Translations under genes and position numbers: made by a program | Notes under the pieces: model-generated | The model's input: only the letters and a program-made list of their open reading frames with translations | Told to the model about the DNA's origin: nothing | The model's database searches: none | NCBI RefSeq assembly: GCF_000689415.1 | Contig: NZ_HG322950.1 | Coordinates: 6,098,906 to 6,162,905, forward strand | Direction of reading: 5' to 3' | Length of the DNA stretch: 64,000 nucleotides | Origin: Pseudomonas knackmussii B13 | GTDB taxonomy: Bacteria; Pseudomonadota; Gammaproteobacteria; Pseudomonadales; Pseudomonadaceae | Shown here: piece by piece, positions 33,884 through 44,897 of the stretch | Numbering within the stretch: the first letter of the stretch is position 1 | Layout of the letters: every line of letters starts with the position of its first letter

Positions 33884-35326
33884 ATGCGGATCAATCCGCT
33901 ATTCTCGTGGCTTTGCTTCGCCGGGCCCGGTTCCATGCGTTGGTTGTTCGTCCCTCTGTTCCTGCTGCTGCTCCTTTCCCGGGCAGGCGCCGACCCACGC
34001 GCGGCGGTCGAGGGCTACCAGTTGCAGAACGGCATGGGTGTGCTGTTCAAGCCCACTTCGCAGAGCGGCTCGGTGTCGATCCGCCTGGTGGTCGGCGTCG
34101 GCTTCTCCGACTTCTCCTGCCAGGACCGCCAGCTCCCGCACCTGATGGAACACCTGTTCTTCAGCGGCCTGAACGGCGGCGACGAAGCCGACCTCGAAGC
34201 CCGCATGCAGGCCCTGGGCGGCCAGTGGAACGCCTACACCAGCGAGGGTGACACCACCTTCGTCATCGAGGCGCCGGCCGCCACCCAGCGCCAGGTCCTC
34301 GACCTGCTGCTGGAAGTGCTCACCCGCACCCGACTCGACACCGCCAAGATCGCAGCCACCAAGCAGGTGCTGGTGCGCGAGGACGGTGGGCACTACTCGC
34401 ACCTGCAGCGGTTCCTCGACCACCAGAACACCAGCCGGCCCGGACAGGAACAACTGGCCGTGGAACTCGGCCTGGCCTGCACTGAGCGGCCCGAGGTGGC
34501 GCAGTTGACCCAGGCACAGCTGGAGAAGCTGCGCAGCGACTGGTACGTGCCGAGCAACATGACCCTGATCGTGGTCGGCGACCTCGACCCGCGCCTGCCC
34601 GCCTACCTCAACCGCACCTTTGGCAGCCTGCCCGACCACACGACGCCGGAACGCCGCGAGCTGCCGAGCATGAAGGGCCCGGCCGCGGCCATGCGCACCC
34701 TCAACACCGGGTTGTTCGGCGAGGGGGCGGTGGTGCATTGGATCTATCCGGAACCTGAGGAAGCCGACGGCGCCGCCCTCGACCTGCTGCAGGCCTATCT
34801 GAGCGACCTGCTGTACAGCGAGCTGCGCGTCCACCACGGCCTGTCCTACGGCCCCTGGAGCGAGCGCGCGGCCTACGCCAACCAGGGTTTCCTCAGCCTC
34901 AACGCGGACATCGCACGGGAAGACCAGGACGCCACCGTCCAGGCCATGCGCCAGTTGCTCGACAACATCCGCGAGCACGGCCTGGACCCGGCGCGCTTCG
35001 CCCGCATCCAGCGCGTGGCGCGGGCGCAGCTGGCCTGGAGCACGCCGAGCAATGCGAGCCTGGCCGACTACTACTGGGGCGCGCTGGGCGACTACGACGG
35101 CGAACGCTTTCCCAACGAAGACCGGCGCCTGGCCCAGGTCAGCCTGCAACAGGCCAACGCGGCGGCGCGCGAGCTGTTCAAGGGCGACGGCTACCTGCGC
35201 ATCGAACGTCCACTGCTGGACGACGACATGGTCTATCCGCTCGGCGCCGCGGCGGCGCTACTCCTGCTCGCGCCCCTGGGCTTCGCCCTGCTGCGCGTTC
35301 GCCGCCGCGACGACAAAACCGCTTAG
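33884..35326 (+). CDS. M16 family zinc metallopeptidase, membrane-anchored
   Basis: Pitrilysin/insulinase-family protein of 480 residues. The inverted zinc motif HLMEH is near residue 87, with the downstream Glu about 75 residues later (VLVRED). A second, inactive M16 domain covers the C-terminal half (from about residue 240). N-terminal hydrophobic stretch (20-35, ending SRAGA) acts as a signal or anchor, and a C-terminal membrane helix (about 450-468) is followed by a basic tail RVRRRDD, so the peptidase should face the periplasm while tethered. The ATG at 33884 has only a weak ribosome site; ATG at 33935 is possible. Confidence 0.86.
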   Translation: MRINPLFSWLCFAGPGSMRWLFVPLFLLLLLSRAGADPRAAVEGYQLQNGMGVLFKPTSQSGSVSIRLVVGVGFSDFSCQDRQLPHLMEHLFFSGLNGGDEADLEARMQALGGQWNAYTSEGDTTFVIEAPAATQRQVLDLLLEVLTRTRLDTAKIAATKQVLVREDGGHYSHLQRFLDHQNTSRPGQEQLAVELGLACTERPEVAQLTQAQLEKLRSDWYVPSNMTLIVVGDLDPRLPAYLNRTFGSLPDHTTPERRELPSMKGPAAAMRTLNTGLFGEGAVVHWIYPEPEEADGAALDLLQAYLSDLLYSELRVHHGLSYGPWSERAAYANQGFLSLNADIAREDQDATVQAMRQLLDNIREHGLDPARFARIQRVARAQLAWSTPSNASLADYYWGALGDYDGERFPNEDRRLAQVSLQQANAAARELFKGDGYLRIERPLLDDDMVYPLGAAAALLLLAPLGFALLRVRRRDDKTA

Positions 35327-35877
35327 AGCTCCAGGCGGCGCACCACGCGGGTGGCGTCGTCCGGATCGAGCTGTGCACAGAAGCCCAGCTCGCGGGCGAG
35401 GTCGCGCATGTCGCGGTCGATGGCCTGGTCGACGCTGTACATCTCGCTGAAACCGTTACGCCGCGCCACTTCGATCAGCCGGCGCATCAGCACCTGCTCC
35501 AGACCGCGGCGCTTCCACTCGTCCGCTACGGTGAGGGCGCATTCGCATTGGCCGCTGGCTTCGCCCGCCGCATAACGGCTGATGCCGACTTCGCGCAGCT
35601 CGCCATCGACATGGGCAAGCGCGATGAAAGCCATGTTCTGCTGGTAGTCGACGTCCATCAGGCTATCGAGCAGCGCATCGCTGATCTTCACCACGGCGTG
35701 GAAACGCAGCTTGCGGGTCAGGGGCGACAGGCGCTCGAGGAAGGCGCGTTCCAGCTCGCGATCCTCGCTGCGCAGCGGACGGATCAGCACGTGGCTGCCG
35801 TCTTCCAGCGTTTCGATCCAGTGGTCGTGGCCGGCAGCGGCAAGGGCCGCCGCTTCGGACTGCAGGTGGGTGGACAT
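35323..35877 (-). CDS. GNAT family N-acetyltransferase
   Basis: Acetyltransferase-like protein of 184 residues. A lead of about 30 residues is followed by the start of the GNAT fold (VLIRPLRSEDRELERAFLE) and the acetyl-CoA-binding helix region EWKRRGLEQVLMRRLIEVAR, in which the usual Q/RxxGxG/A loop is reduced to KRRGLE. Related proteins follow acetate/protein acetylation (Pat-like) families. Substrate unknown. The stop overlaps the M16 gene stop by 4 bases. Confidence 0.83.
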   Translation of the reverse strand: MSTHLQSEAAALAAAGHDHWIETLEDGSHVLIRPLRSEDRELERAFLERLSPLTRKLRFHAVVKISDALLDSLMDVDYQQNMAFIALAHVDGELREVGISRYAAGEASGQCECALTVADEWKRRGLEQVLMRRLIEVARRNGFSEMYSVDQAIDRDMRDLARELGFCAQLDPDDATRVVRRLEL

Positions 35878-35997
35878 GGCTCGTCTCCAGAGAGAACAGA
35901 AAGGGATGGCGCATCCTCTCTCTTCCCCATCCGGCCTCCCTTGACGGGGGTCAACTGGCGCCCGGAGGCGCCAGGGACGATTTGTCGCAGGGCTGAC

Positions 35998-37287
35998 TCA
36001 GGCGCCAGCCAGGGCGCCGCCGGGCAGCGCACGGCCGCCACGGCGGAACAGCACCAGGGTGGCCACCAGGCCGAACAGCGCCGCGCCGCTCAGCCACAGG
36101 CCGGGCGCCGCCTTGTTGTCCAGGCTGTGGATAAGCCAGGTGCAGACCGCCGGCGTGAAGCCGCCGAAAGTCGCGGTGGCCAGGCTGTAGGCCAGGGAGA
36201 AGCCGGTGGTGCGCACGTCGGCCGGCATCACCTCGGTCAGCGCCACCACCATGGCGCCGTTGTAGCTGCCGTAGAGGAACGACAGCCACAGCTCGACCAT
36301 CAGCAGGCGCGCGAAGCTCGGCTCGGCGACCAACCAGGACAGCGCCGGGTAGGCGGTCAGCAGCGCCAGGCTGGTCGCGGCGATCAGCAGAGGACGACGG
36401 CCGATGCGGTCGGACAGCGCGCCCATGACCGGCAGCCAGATGAAGTTCGACAGGCCGATGCACATGGTCACCAGCAAGCTGTCGAAGTCCGACAGGTGCA
36501 GCTCGTTCTTGCCGAAGGTCGGGGTGTACGCGGTGATCAGGTAGAAGGACACGGTGGTCATCACCACCATGGCGGTGCCGGCCAGCACCAGGCCGAAGTT
36601 CTGGCCGATGGAGCGCAGCACTTCGCCCAGGCTCGGATGGTGCTTGCGCTTCTGGAAGGCTTCGGTCTCTTCGAGCGAGCGACGGATGATGAACAGTGCC
36701 GGGACGATCATGCAGCCGACGAAGAACGGCACGCGCCAGCCCCACTCGCCCATCTGCTCGGGGCTCAGCCAGTGGTTGAGGATCACCCCCAGCAGCCCGG
36801 CGAAGACCACCGCCACCTGCTGGCTGGCGGACTGCCAGCTGACGAAGAAGCCGCGCTTGCCGGGGGTGGCGATCTCCGCCAGGTACACCGACACCCCGCC
36901 CAGCTCGACGCCAGCCGAGAAGCCCTGCAGCAGGCGGCCGACCAGCACCAGAATCGGCGCCACCACGCCGAGGGTGGAATAGCCCGGCACGAAGGCGATC
37001 AGCAGGGTGCCCATGGCCATCAGCCCGAGGGTGATGATCAGGCCCTGGCGACGGCCATGGCGGTCGATGTAGGCGCCGAGGAAGATGGCGCCCAGCGGAC
37101 GCATCAGGAAGCCGGCGCCGAAGGTGGCCAGCGACAGCATCAGCGAGGCGAAAGCGTTGTCGCCGGGGAAGAAGGTCTTGGCGATGGCGGTGGCGTAGAA
37201 GCCATACACCATGAAGTCGTACATCTCGAGGAAGTTGCCGCTGACCACACGGAAAACGGCTTTGGCCTTGGAATTGTTGGAAGCCAT
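35998..37287 (-). CDS. citA: MFS transporter, metabolite:H+ symporter family, citrate type
   Basis: Twelve-segment carrier of 429 residues in the MHS family (CitA, ShiA, KgtP). The family signature between helices 2 and 3 appears as GAYIDRHGRRQGL and the amino end is GNFLEMYDFMVYGFYA. The match in type and neighbourhood (GNAT, M16, gltP close by) to the P. aeruginosa citrate transporter locus supports citrate/tricarboxylate transport. The ATG at 37287 is chosen over a GTG at 37299. Substrate assignment is by synteny. Confidence 0.82.
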   Translation of the reverse strand: MASNNSKAKAVFRVVSGNFLEMYDFMVYGFYATAIAKTFFPGDNAFASLMLSLATFGAGFLMRPLGAIFLGAYIDRHGRRQGLIITLGLMAMGTLLIAFVPGYSTLGVVAPILVLVGRLLQGFSAGVELGGVSVYLAEIATPGKRGFFVSWQSASQQVAVVFAGLLGVILNHWLSPEQMGEWGWRVPFFVGCMIVPALFIIRRSLEETEAFQKRKHHPSLGEVLRSIGQNFGLVLAGTAMVVMTTVSFYLITAYTPTFGKNELHLSDFDSLLVTMCIGLSNFIWLPVMGALSDRIGRRPLLIAATSLALLTAYPALSWLVAEPSFARLLMVELWLSFLYGSYNGAMVVALTEVMPADVRTTGFSLAYSLATATFGGFTPAVCTWLIHSLDNKAAPGLWLSGAALFGLVATLVLFRRGGRALPGGALAGA

Positions 37288-37503
37288 TGGAAGCACCACT
37301 CAGGCAGACACGGGGTCCTTCCCGAGCGCGAAGGATCGGGGCAGCGGCCGGGAAGATATTTGTAACCCTATGTGTAAAAACTCCCGGAGAGCAATCGGAA
37401 AATCGCCGAAAGGCCCGAAATACAAGGGTTTGAAAGCCTCGTGAAAGCTTCGCGACAGCTCGTCGGATGTATTTGACCCGAACCAGAAAATTCGAATTCG
37501 AAC

Positions 37504-38733
37504 TCAGCCGAAGAACCAGTAGCAGACCGCGATGGACGCCAGGACGCCGGCGAGGTCGGCCAGAAGCGCACAACCCACGGCATGGCGCGCACGCTGGATG
37601 CCGACCGAGCCGAAATACACCGCCAGCACGTAGAAGGTGGTCTCGGTGCTGCCCTGCATCACCGCTGCCAGGCGACCGGGGAAACTGTCCACACCCTGGC
37701 TGTGCATGGTTTCCAGCAGCATGGCGCGCGCGGCGCTGCCGGAGAACGGCTTGACCAGCGCGGTGGGCAGCGCCTCGACGAAGCGCGTGTCCCAGCCCAT
37801 GTGCAGCACCAGCCAGCGGATGCCATCGAGGACCAGCTCCAGCGCGCCCGAAGCACGCAGCACGCCAACGGCGCAGAGCATCGCGACCAGGTACGGCAGC
37901 AGGTTCTTCGCCACGTCGAAACCTTCCTTGGCGCCTTCCACGAAGGTTTCGTAGACCGGCACCTTGCGCAGCCAGCCGAGCACCACGAAGGCCAGGATCA
38001 GGCCGAACAGCGTGAGGTTGCCCAGCAGCGAGGACAGCTGCGCCAGCGCCGTGGCCGAAAGCCCGGCGAGCAGCGCCATGAAGGCGCCCAGGCCGAGGGC
38101 GCCGGGGATCAGGTAGGCGAGCACCACCGGATCCCACAGGCGCAGGCGCTGCATGAAGGCCACCGAGAGCAGCCCGGTGAGCGTCGAGGCGCTGGTGGCC
38201 AGGAGGATCGGCAGGAACACCAGGGTCGGGTCGACCGCGCCCTGCTGCGCGCGGTACATGAAGATCGTCACCGGCAGCAGGGTCAACGACGAGGCGTTGA
38301 GCACCAGGAAGAGAATCTGCGCGTTGCTCGCGGTGGTGCTGCTGGGGTTGAGCTCCTGCAGCGCCTTCATTGCCTTGAGGCCGATCGGCGTGGCGGCATT
38401 GTCCAGGCCCAGGCCGTTGGCGGCGAAGTTCAGGGTGATCAGGCCGATCGCCGGGTGCCCGGCCGGCACCTCCGGCATCAGCCGGCGGAACAGCGGGCCG
38501 AGCAGGCGCGCCAGGCCCTCGACCAGGCCGGCCTTCTCGGCGATGCGCAGGAACCCCAGCCACAGCGTCAGGGTGCCGAACAGCAGGATCATCACCTCGA
38601 CCGACAGCTTGGCCATGGCGAACAGGCTCTCGACCATGGCGGCGAACACGCCGGCGTCGCCACCGAGCAGCCAGCGCGACAGCGCGGTGACCGCCGCGAC
38701 CACGAAGAAGCCGAGCCAGAGGCCATTGAGCAT
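37504..38733 (-). CDS. SpmA-SpmB-like fused nucleoside-recognition (Gate domain) membrane protein
   Basis: Membrane protein of 409 residues. It combines the two Gate-type domains that Bacillus encodes separately as spore maturation proteins SpmA (about 1-200, with LNFAANGLGLDNAATP) and SpmB (about 220-409, with MQGSTETTFYVLAVYFGSVG). Non-sporulating bacteria carry it with an unknown transport role. The ATG at 38733 is chosen because it begins the first membrane helix; the upstream in-frame stretch is REP-derived. It is preceded by two REP elements and follows gltP in direction. Confidence 0.85.
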   Translation of the reverse strand: MLNGLWLGFFVVAAVTALSRWLLGGDAGVFAAMVESLFAMAKLSVEVMILLFGTLTLWLGFLRIAEKAGLVEGLARLLGPLFRRLMPEVPAGHPAIGLITLNFAANGLGLDNAATPIGLKAMKALQELNPSSTTASNAQILFLVLNASSLTLLPVTIFMYRAQQGAVDPTLVFLPILLATSASTLTGLLSVAFMQRLRLWDPVVLAYLIPGALGLGAFMALLAGLSATALAQLSSLLGNLTLFGLILAFVVLGWLRKVPVYETFVEGAKEGFDVAKNLLPYLVAMLCAVGVLRASGALELVLDGIRWLVLHMGWDTRFVEALPTALVKPFSGSAARAMLLETMHSQGVDSFPGRLAAVMQGSTETTFYVLAVYFGSVGIQRARHAVGCALLADLAGVLASIAVCYWFFG

Positions 38734-38841
38734 GGGAATCCCCCCGAGGATGTTGGCCGGGGATGATAGCGGCGCGCGTCGGCCGCGACCAGAAACGCCA
38801 AGGCCCCGGACGCTGACGGGGCCTTGGCGATGCTGCTTTTC

Positions 38842-38906
38842 GTAGGAGCGAGCTTGCTCGCGAATGACCTCGCGCCGGGGCTGTTCGCGAGCAAGCTCGC
38901 TCCTAC
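38842..38906. repeat. full REPIN with perfect 23-base arms
   Basis: GTAGGAGCGAGCTTGCTCGC(GAA) at 38842-38864 and its exact reverse complement at 38884-38906, with a 19-base spacer. It is the best-preserved element of the GTAGGAGCG family here and lies upstream of the SpmA-SpmB gene. Confidence 0.92.
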
Positions 38907-38937
38907 ACAAGTCAGCGGCTGAGTTCGGCGTCACCCT

Positions 38938-38984
38938 GTAGGAGCGGATTTATCCGCGATGCGCGGACAAGGTCCGCGCGCACA
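38938..38984. repeat. REP palindrome next to gltP 3' end
   Basis: Starts GTAGGAGCGGATTTATCCGC and continues with a second stem GCGCGGAC/GTCCGCGC. It lies 9 bases from the gltP stop and may act as its 3' end hairpin. Confidence 0.78.
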
Positions 38985-38992
38985 GTCACGCC

Positions 38993-40327
<1,335 letters not shown>

Positions 40328-40454
40328 GTGTAGTCACCCTTGGTTCTTGTGGAAGTCGGGGGTTCCGCTGCCCGCCGGGTTGGCCGGGGGCGCGAAAAAA
40401 GGGGCGCATGATTCCCAGCGCCTCCCCCGACGTCTAATGCCGGAAACGACTAGC

Positions 40455-40473
40455 CCATGCCGAATCGGCATGG
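40455..40473. promoter_or_regulatory. palindrome CCATGCCGA-A-TCGGCATGG upstream of gltP
   Basis: Perfect 9-bp arms around one base, 128 bases from the gltP start. With the next palindrome it forms a pair about 39 bases apart centre to centre. No T tract follows in the direction of gltP, so an operator is more likely than a terminator. Confidence 0.5.
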
Positions 40474-40493
40474 AAAAAGACAAACGGAACGAG

Positions 40494-40513
40494 GGTTCCA
40501 GCTGGTTGGAACC
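40494..40513. promoter_or_regulatory. palindrome GGTTCCA-N6-TGGAACC upstream of gltP
   Basis: Perfect 7-bp inverted arms with a 6-base spacer; second member of the pair of candidate operators in front of gltP. Confidence 0.48.
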
Positions 40514-40969
40514 TTCATATCTGGCATGACGTTGCACCCACCTGATCTTCCGCGCATGACGCGGAAAGCGGCGGGCCAGGCGGCTCGCATGGATGCAAGA
40601 AAATGAATGCCAGCGGGACGAACCCGGCGGATATCGGCACCCGACCGGTGCCGAAGCCTCACCCAGTAGAAGGGTTAAGGCTCGCCCGGGCATTGATCGA
40701 AATCAGATCTGTCCGAGGTCGGCGGCGCCTTTCGGACCGCCGGTCGAGCCGGCCCTCCGGGGCGCAGCCTGTACAAGGCAGCCACCCCGTCGCGGCCTTT
40801 TCACCTGGCCCGGCCCTCTGCGGAGGTACTCCCTGTACCCCTGGGTGGCTGCGGCTCCACTGCTCCCCCCAGCCTCCCGGCCCCCTGACCAAGCCCCGCC
40901 CGTGACCAGGCGAGGCAACGACGCAGCCCGCTCGGCGCGGCCTGACAGCGCCGCACCAGCGGGTGCCGG

Positions 40970-41131
40970 TCAGCCGCGCCGGCGGCCGGCGATGAAGGAC
41001 AACACGAAGAGCACCAGGAACAGCACGAAGAGAATCTTCGCGATGCTGGTCGCGGCCCCGGCGATGCCGCCGAAACCGAGAACCCCGGCGATGATGGCGA
41101 TGATCAGGAAAGTCAGTGCCCAGCTCAGCAT
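40970..41131 (-). CDS. DUF1328 (YtjA-like) small membrane protein
   Basis: Protein of 53 residues starting MLSWALTFLIIAIIAGVLGF and ending in RRRG, with two hydrophobic segments separated by GIAGAATSIAK. This is the DUF1328/YtjA family of tiny inner-membrane proteins, often expressed under stress or in stationary phase. AGGAGAAA lies 8 to 9 bases upstream of the ATG. The next gene on the same strand starts 37 bases upstream, so they are likely co-transcribed. Confidence 0.88.
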   Translation of the reverse strand: MLSWALTFLIIAIIAGVLGFGGIAGAATSIAKILFVLFLVLFVLSFIAGRRRG

Positions 41132-41168
41132 GGCGTTTCTCCTTTATGGCGTGGCGGAACTCGTCGGC

Positions 41169-41408
41169 TCAGAACACCCAGCGCTCCAGGCGCGGCGGGT
41201 TGGCCGAAGCCTGGCTGCCGGTGTTTTCAGCTGGCGCCGCCCAGTGTTCGTGCGAGGCGGGCGCGGCGGCAGCGAAAGGCACGGGCGTCAGCATCTGGAC
41301 CGGTTGCGCCGGCGCGGACGGATACACCCCGCCCAGCAGCAGCGCCAACGCGAAGCCGGCCAACAGCAGCCTGCCCCGAGGGTCGGTTGGCGATTCATGG
41401 CCGTTCAT
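41169..41408 (-). CDS. small hypothetical protein, 79 aa, single N-terminal membrane segment
   Basis: Not recognised. Residues 12-28 (GRLLLAGFALALLLGGV) form one hydrophobic segment, followed by a Pro/Ala-rich, likely periplasmic tail. The ribosome site GGGAGGA 8 bases upstream of the ATG is very strong, which supports the gene. It is followed by the DUF1328 gene on the same strand and is divergent from algB. Confidence 0.68.
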   Translation of the reverse strand: MNGHESPTDPRGRLLLAGFALALLLGGVYPSAPAQPVQMLTPVPFAAAAPASHEHWAAPAENTGSQASANPPRLERWVF

Positions 41409-41766
41409 CTGCGCATTCCTCCCGACGAAGTCGTGATGGGCCGGAGCGGTGGGAACGCTCCTGGATAACCCTGCCCGATCCTTCCTCGCATGCGCCGTGC
41501 CAGATACCGCCGTCTCGCTTAATTCTTCCTAATCAATAACTTGCAACCAATCGAAGGTCGCACGATGCCCGCATCCTGCACGATGCAAGGCGCCGGGCCG
41601 GGCGTTTTGCACGATGAGCACCCTGGAGCGGGCTGTGCCGTCCGGCGTATGGCCCGCACAACCACTCTCGCCAAGGGCTTCACTGTTTCCTTGCAACTTG
41701 CAGGAAATTTCCTGGACTAAATGCGCAGATTCCTAAATTAGACGCTGAGAGCGAGGACGTAACCGC
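41409..41766. other. 358-base region between the small membrane genes and algB
   Basis: Divergent promoter region without a gene. It has three direct repeats CACGATG at 41561, 41579 and 41610, an AT-rich patch at 41515-41545 and a GGAAATTTCC palindrome at 41702-41711, about 55 bases from algB. No clear AlgU (GAACTT-N16-TCTGA) promoter could be read. Confidence 0.55.
41561..41616. promoter_or_regulatory. three CACGATG direct repeats upstream of algB
   Basis: CACGATG at 41561-41567, 41579-41585 and 41610-41616; the last two are both preceded by TG and all are in the same orientation. Spacing is 18 and 31 bases, so not all lie on the same helix face. They are 150 to 205 bases upstream of the algB start. 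Confidence 0.42.
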
Positions 41767-43109
<1,343 letters not shown>

Positions 43110-43113
<4 letters not shown>

Positions 43114-44897
43114 AACGCCCGCCCAGCCTGCGGTCGCGGATGTTCCTGAGCATCTCGGCGCTGATCACCCTGGCCCTGATCGGGCTGCTGCTCGGGGTGT
43201 TCAGCGTGATGCTGCTGGGCCGCGAGCAGGAACGGGTGATCGCACACAACTTTGCCATCGTGCGCAGCAGCGAACAGCTGCGCCAGGCGCTGGACGAGCA
43301 ACTCGCCCAGCTGCTCAGCGACAGCGCCAGCGCGGAACGCCTGGCCATCCAGCGCAAGGCCTTCGCCGACTATCTCAATGAAGGTCGGCAAAAAGCGGAG
43401 AACGACGTCGAACGGGCGCTTTACGAGCGCATCGACCTGGCCAACCAGCGTTTCCTCGATCAGGTCAAAAGCTCCCGCAACAGTCGCTTCAACCTCGTGG
43501 AAGACAGCAGCTTCAGCCGCGCCTTCAACGCCCTGCACCAGTACCTGTTGGCCCTGCATAGCCACGCCATGCAGACGATCAGCGACGCCGAGCAGCGTTC
43601 GCGCCAGCATGCCTGGCTGATCTCCGGCCTGCTCGGGCTGGTCGGGCTGGCCGTGCTGCTGATCGGTTTCGTCACCGCCCACGGCATCGCCCGCCGTTTC
43701 GGCGCGCCCATCGAGGCACTGGCGCAGGCCGCCGACCAGATCGGCAAGGGTGATTTCAAGGTGAAGCTGCCGCTTTCCAAGGTCGCCGAGATGGCCTCGC
43801 TAAGCCGGCGCTTCGGCCTCATGGCTCAGGCCCTGGCCGACTACAAGGCGACCAACATCGAGGCTGTGATGGCCGGCCAGCGACGCCTGCAGGCGGTGCT
43901 CGACAGCATCGACGATGGCCTGGTGATCCTCGACCGGCGCAGCCGCATCGAGCACGCCAACCCGGTCGCCAGCCGCCAGCTGTTCTCGCAGAGCGACCCG
44001 CACGGCCGCCTGCTCGGCGAGCTTGTGGATAACCCGGAGCTGCTGCAGGCCACTGGCCTGGTGCTGCGCGGCGAGACTCTTGCCGAGTCATCGGCTGACC
44101 TGGAGGTGCAGATTTCCGGAGAATGCCGCCTGCTGGCCTGGACGCTGGTCCCGGTCACCCACGACGACGGCCGCAACATGGGTGCAGTGCTGGTGCTGCG
44201 CGATGTAACCGACAGCCGGGCCTTCGAACGTGTGCGCAGCGAATTCGTGCTGCGCGCCTCTCACGAGCTACGCACCCCGGTGACGGGCCTGCACATGGCC
44301 TTCGCACTGCTGCGCGAGCGCCTGCAGCTGCCGGAGGGCGGACGCGAGCGCGAGCTCGCCGATACCGTCGACGAGGAAATGCAGCGCCTGGTCCGGCTGA
44401 TCGACGACCTGCTGAACTTCTCGCGCTACCAGGAAGGCCAGCAGAAGCTGGAACGCGAGCCCTGCAATCCGGGCGAGCTGCTCGAACAGGCGCGCCAGCG
44501 CTTCGCCGCGCGGGCCGACGCTCAGGGAATCTCGCTCCAGGTGGAGCTGGCGCCCAACCTGAGCCTGCTGGAAGGCGATCGGCTGCGCCTGGAGCGGGTG
44601 CTCGACAACCTGCTGGTCAACGCGTTGCGCCACACCCCGGCGGGCGGGCGGGTTCGCCTGCTGGCGCAGCACCAGGACAAGTTCCTGAGCCTGGCGGTCG
44701 AGGACAGCGGCGAAGGCATCGCCTACAGCCAGCAGGCCCGCATCTTCGAGCCCTTCGTCCAGGTCGGCACGCGCAGCGGCGGCGCCGGGCTTGGCCTGGC
44801 GCTGTGCAAGGAGATCGTGCAACTGCACGGCGGGCGCATCGGCGTGCAATCCCAGCCGGGCGCCGGCACGCGCATCTACATGCTGCTGCCGGTCTGA
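43110..44897 (+). CDS. kinB: sensor histidine kinase KinB
   Basis: Cognate kinase/phosphatase of AlgB, 595 residues. Two membrane segments (about 11-33 and 169-191) flank a helical periplasmic domain; then HAMP (about 190-245), PAS (about 258-370), HisKA with H385 in ASHELRTP, the same position as the phosphorylated His of P. aeruginosa KinB, and a HATPase domain with DNLLVNALRHTP and GAGLGLALCKEI. Translation starts at a GTG overlapping the algB stop. The last 22 bases overlap the 3' end of ampDh2 on the other strand. Confidence 0.95.

Larger units (their letters stand above)
40328..40969. other. 642-base intergenic region upstream of gltP
   Basis: No convincing gene. It holds two palindromes close to gltP and, further right, a long inverted repeat GCAGCCACCC (40778-40787) with GGGTGGCTGC (40843-40852) around 55 bases of GC-rich sequence, which would fold into a stem-loop as RNA of either strand. 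The stretch 40690-40960 is unusually C-rich on the plus strand. Confidence 0.55.

Noticed and set aside
40525..40540. Sigma54-like TGGCATGACGTTGCA
   Set aside because: The GG-GC spacing is one base short of the strict -24/-12 requirement and it points away from gltP with no plus-strand gene until algB, 1.2 kb away.
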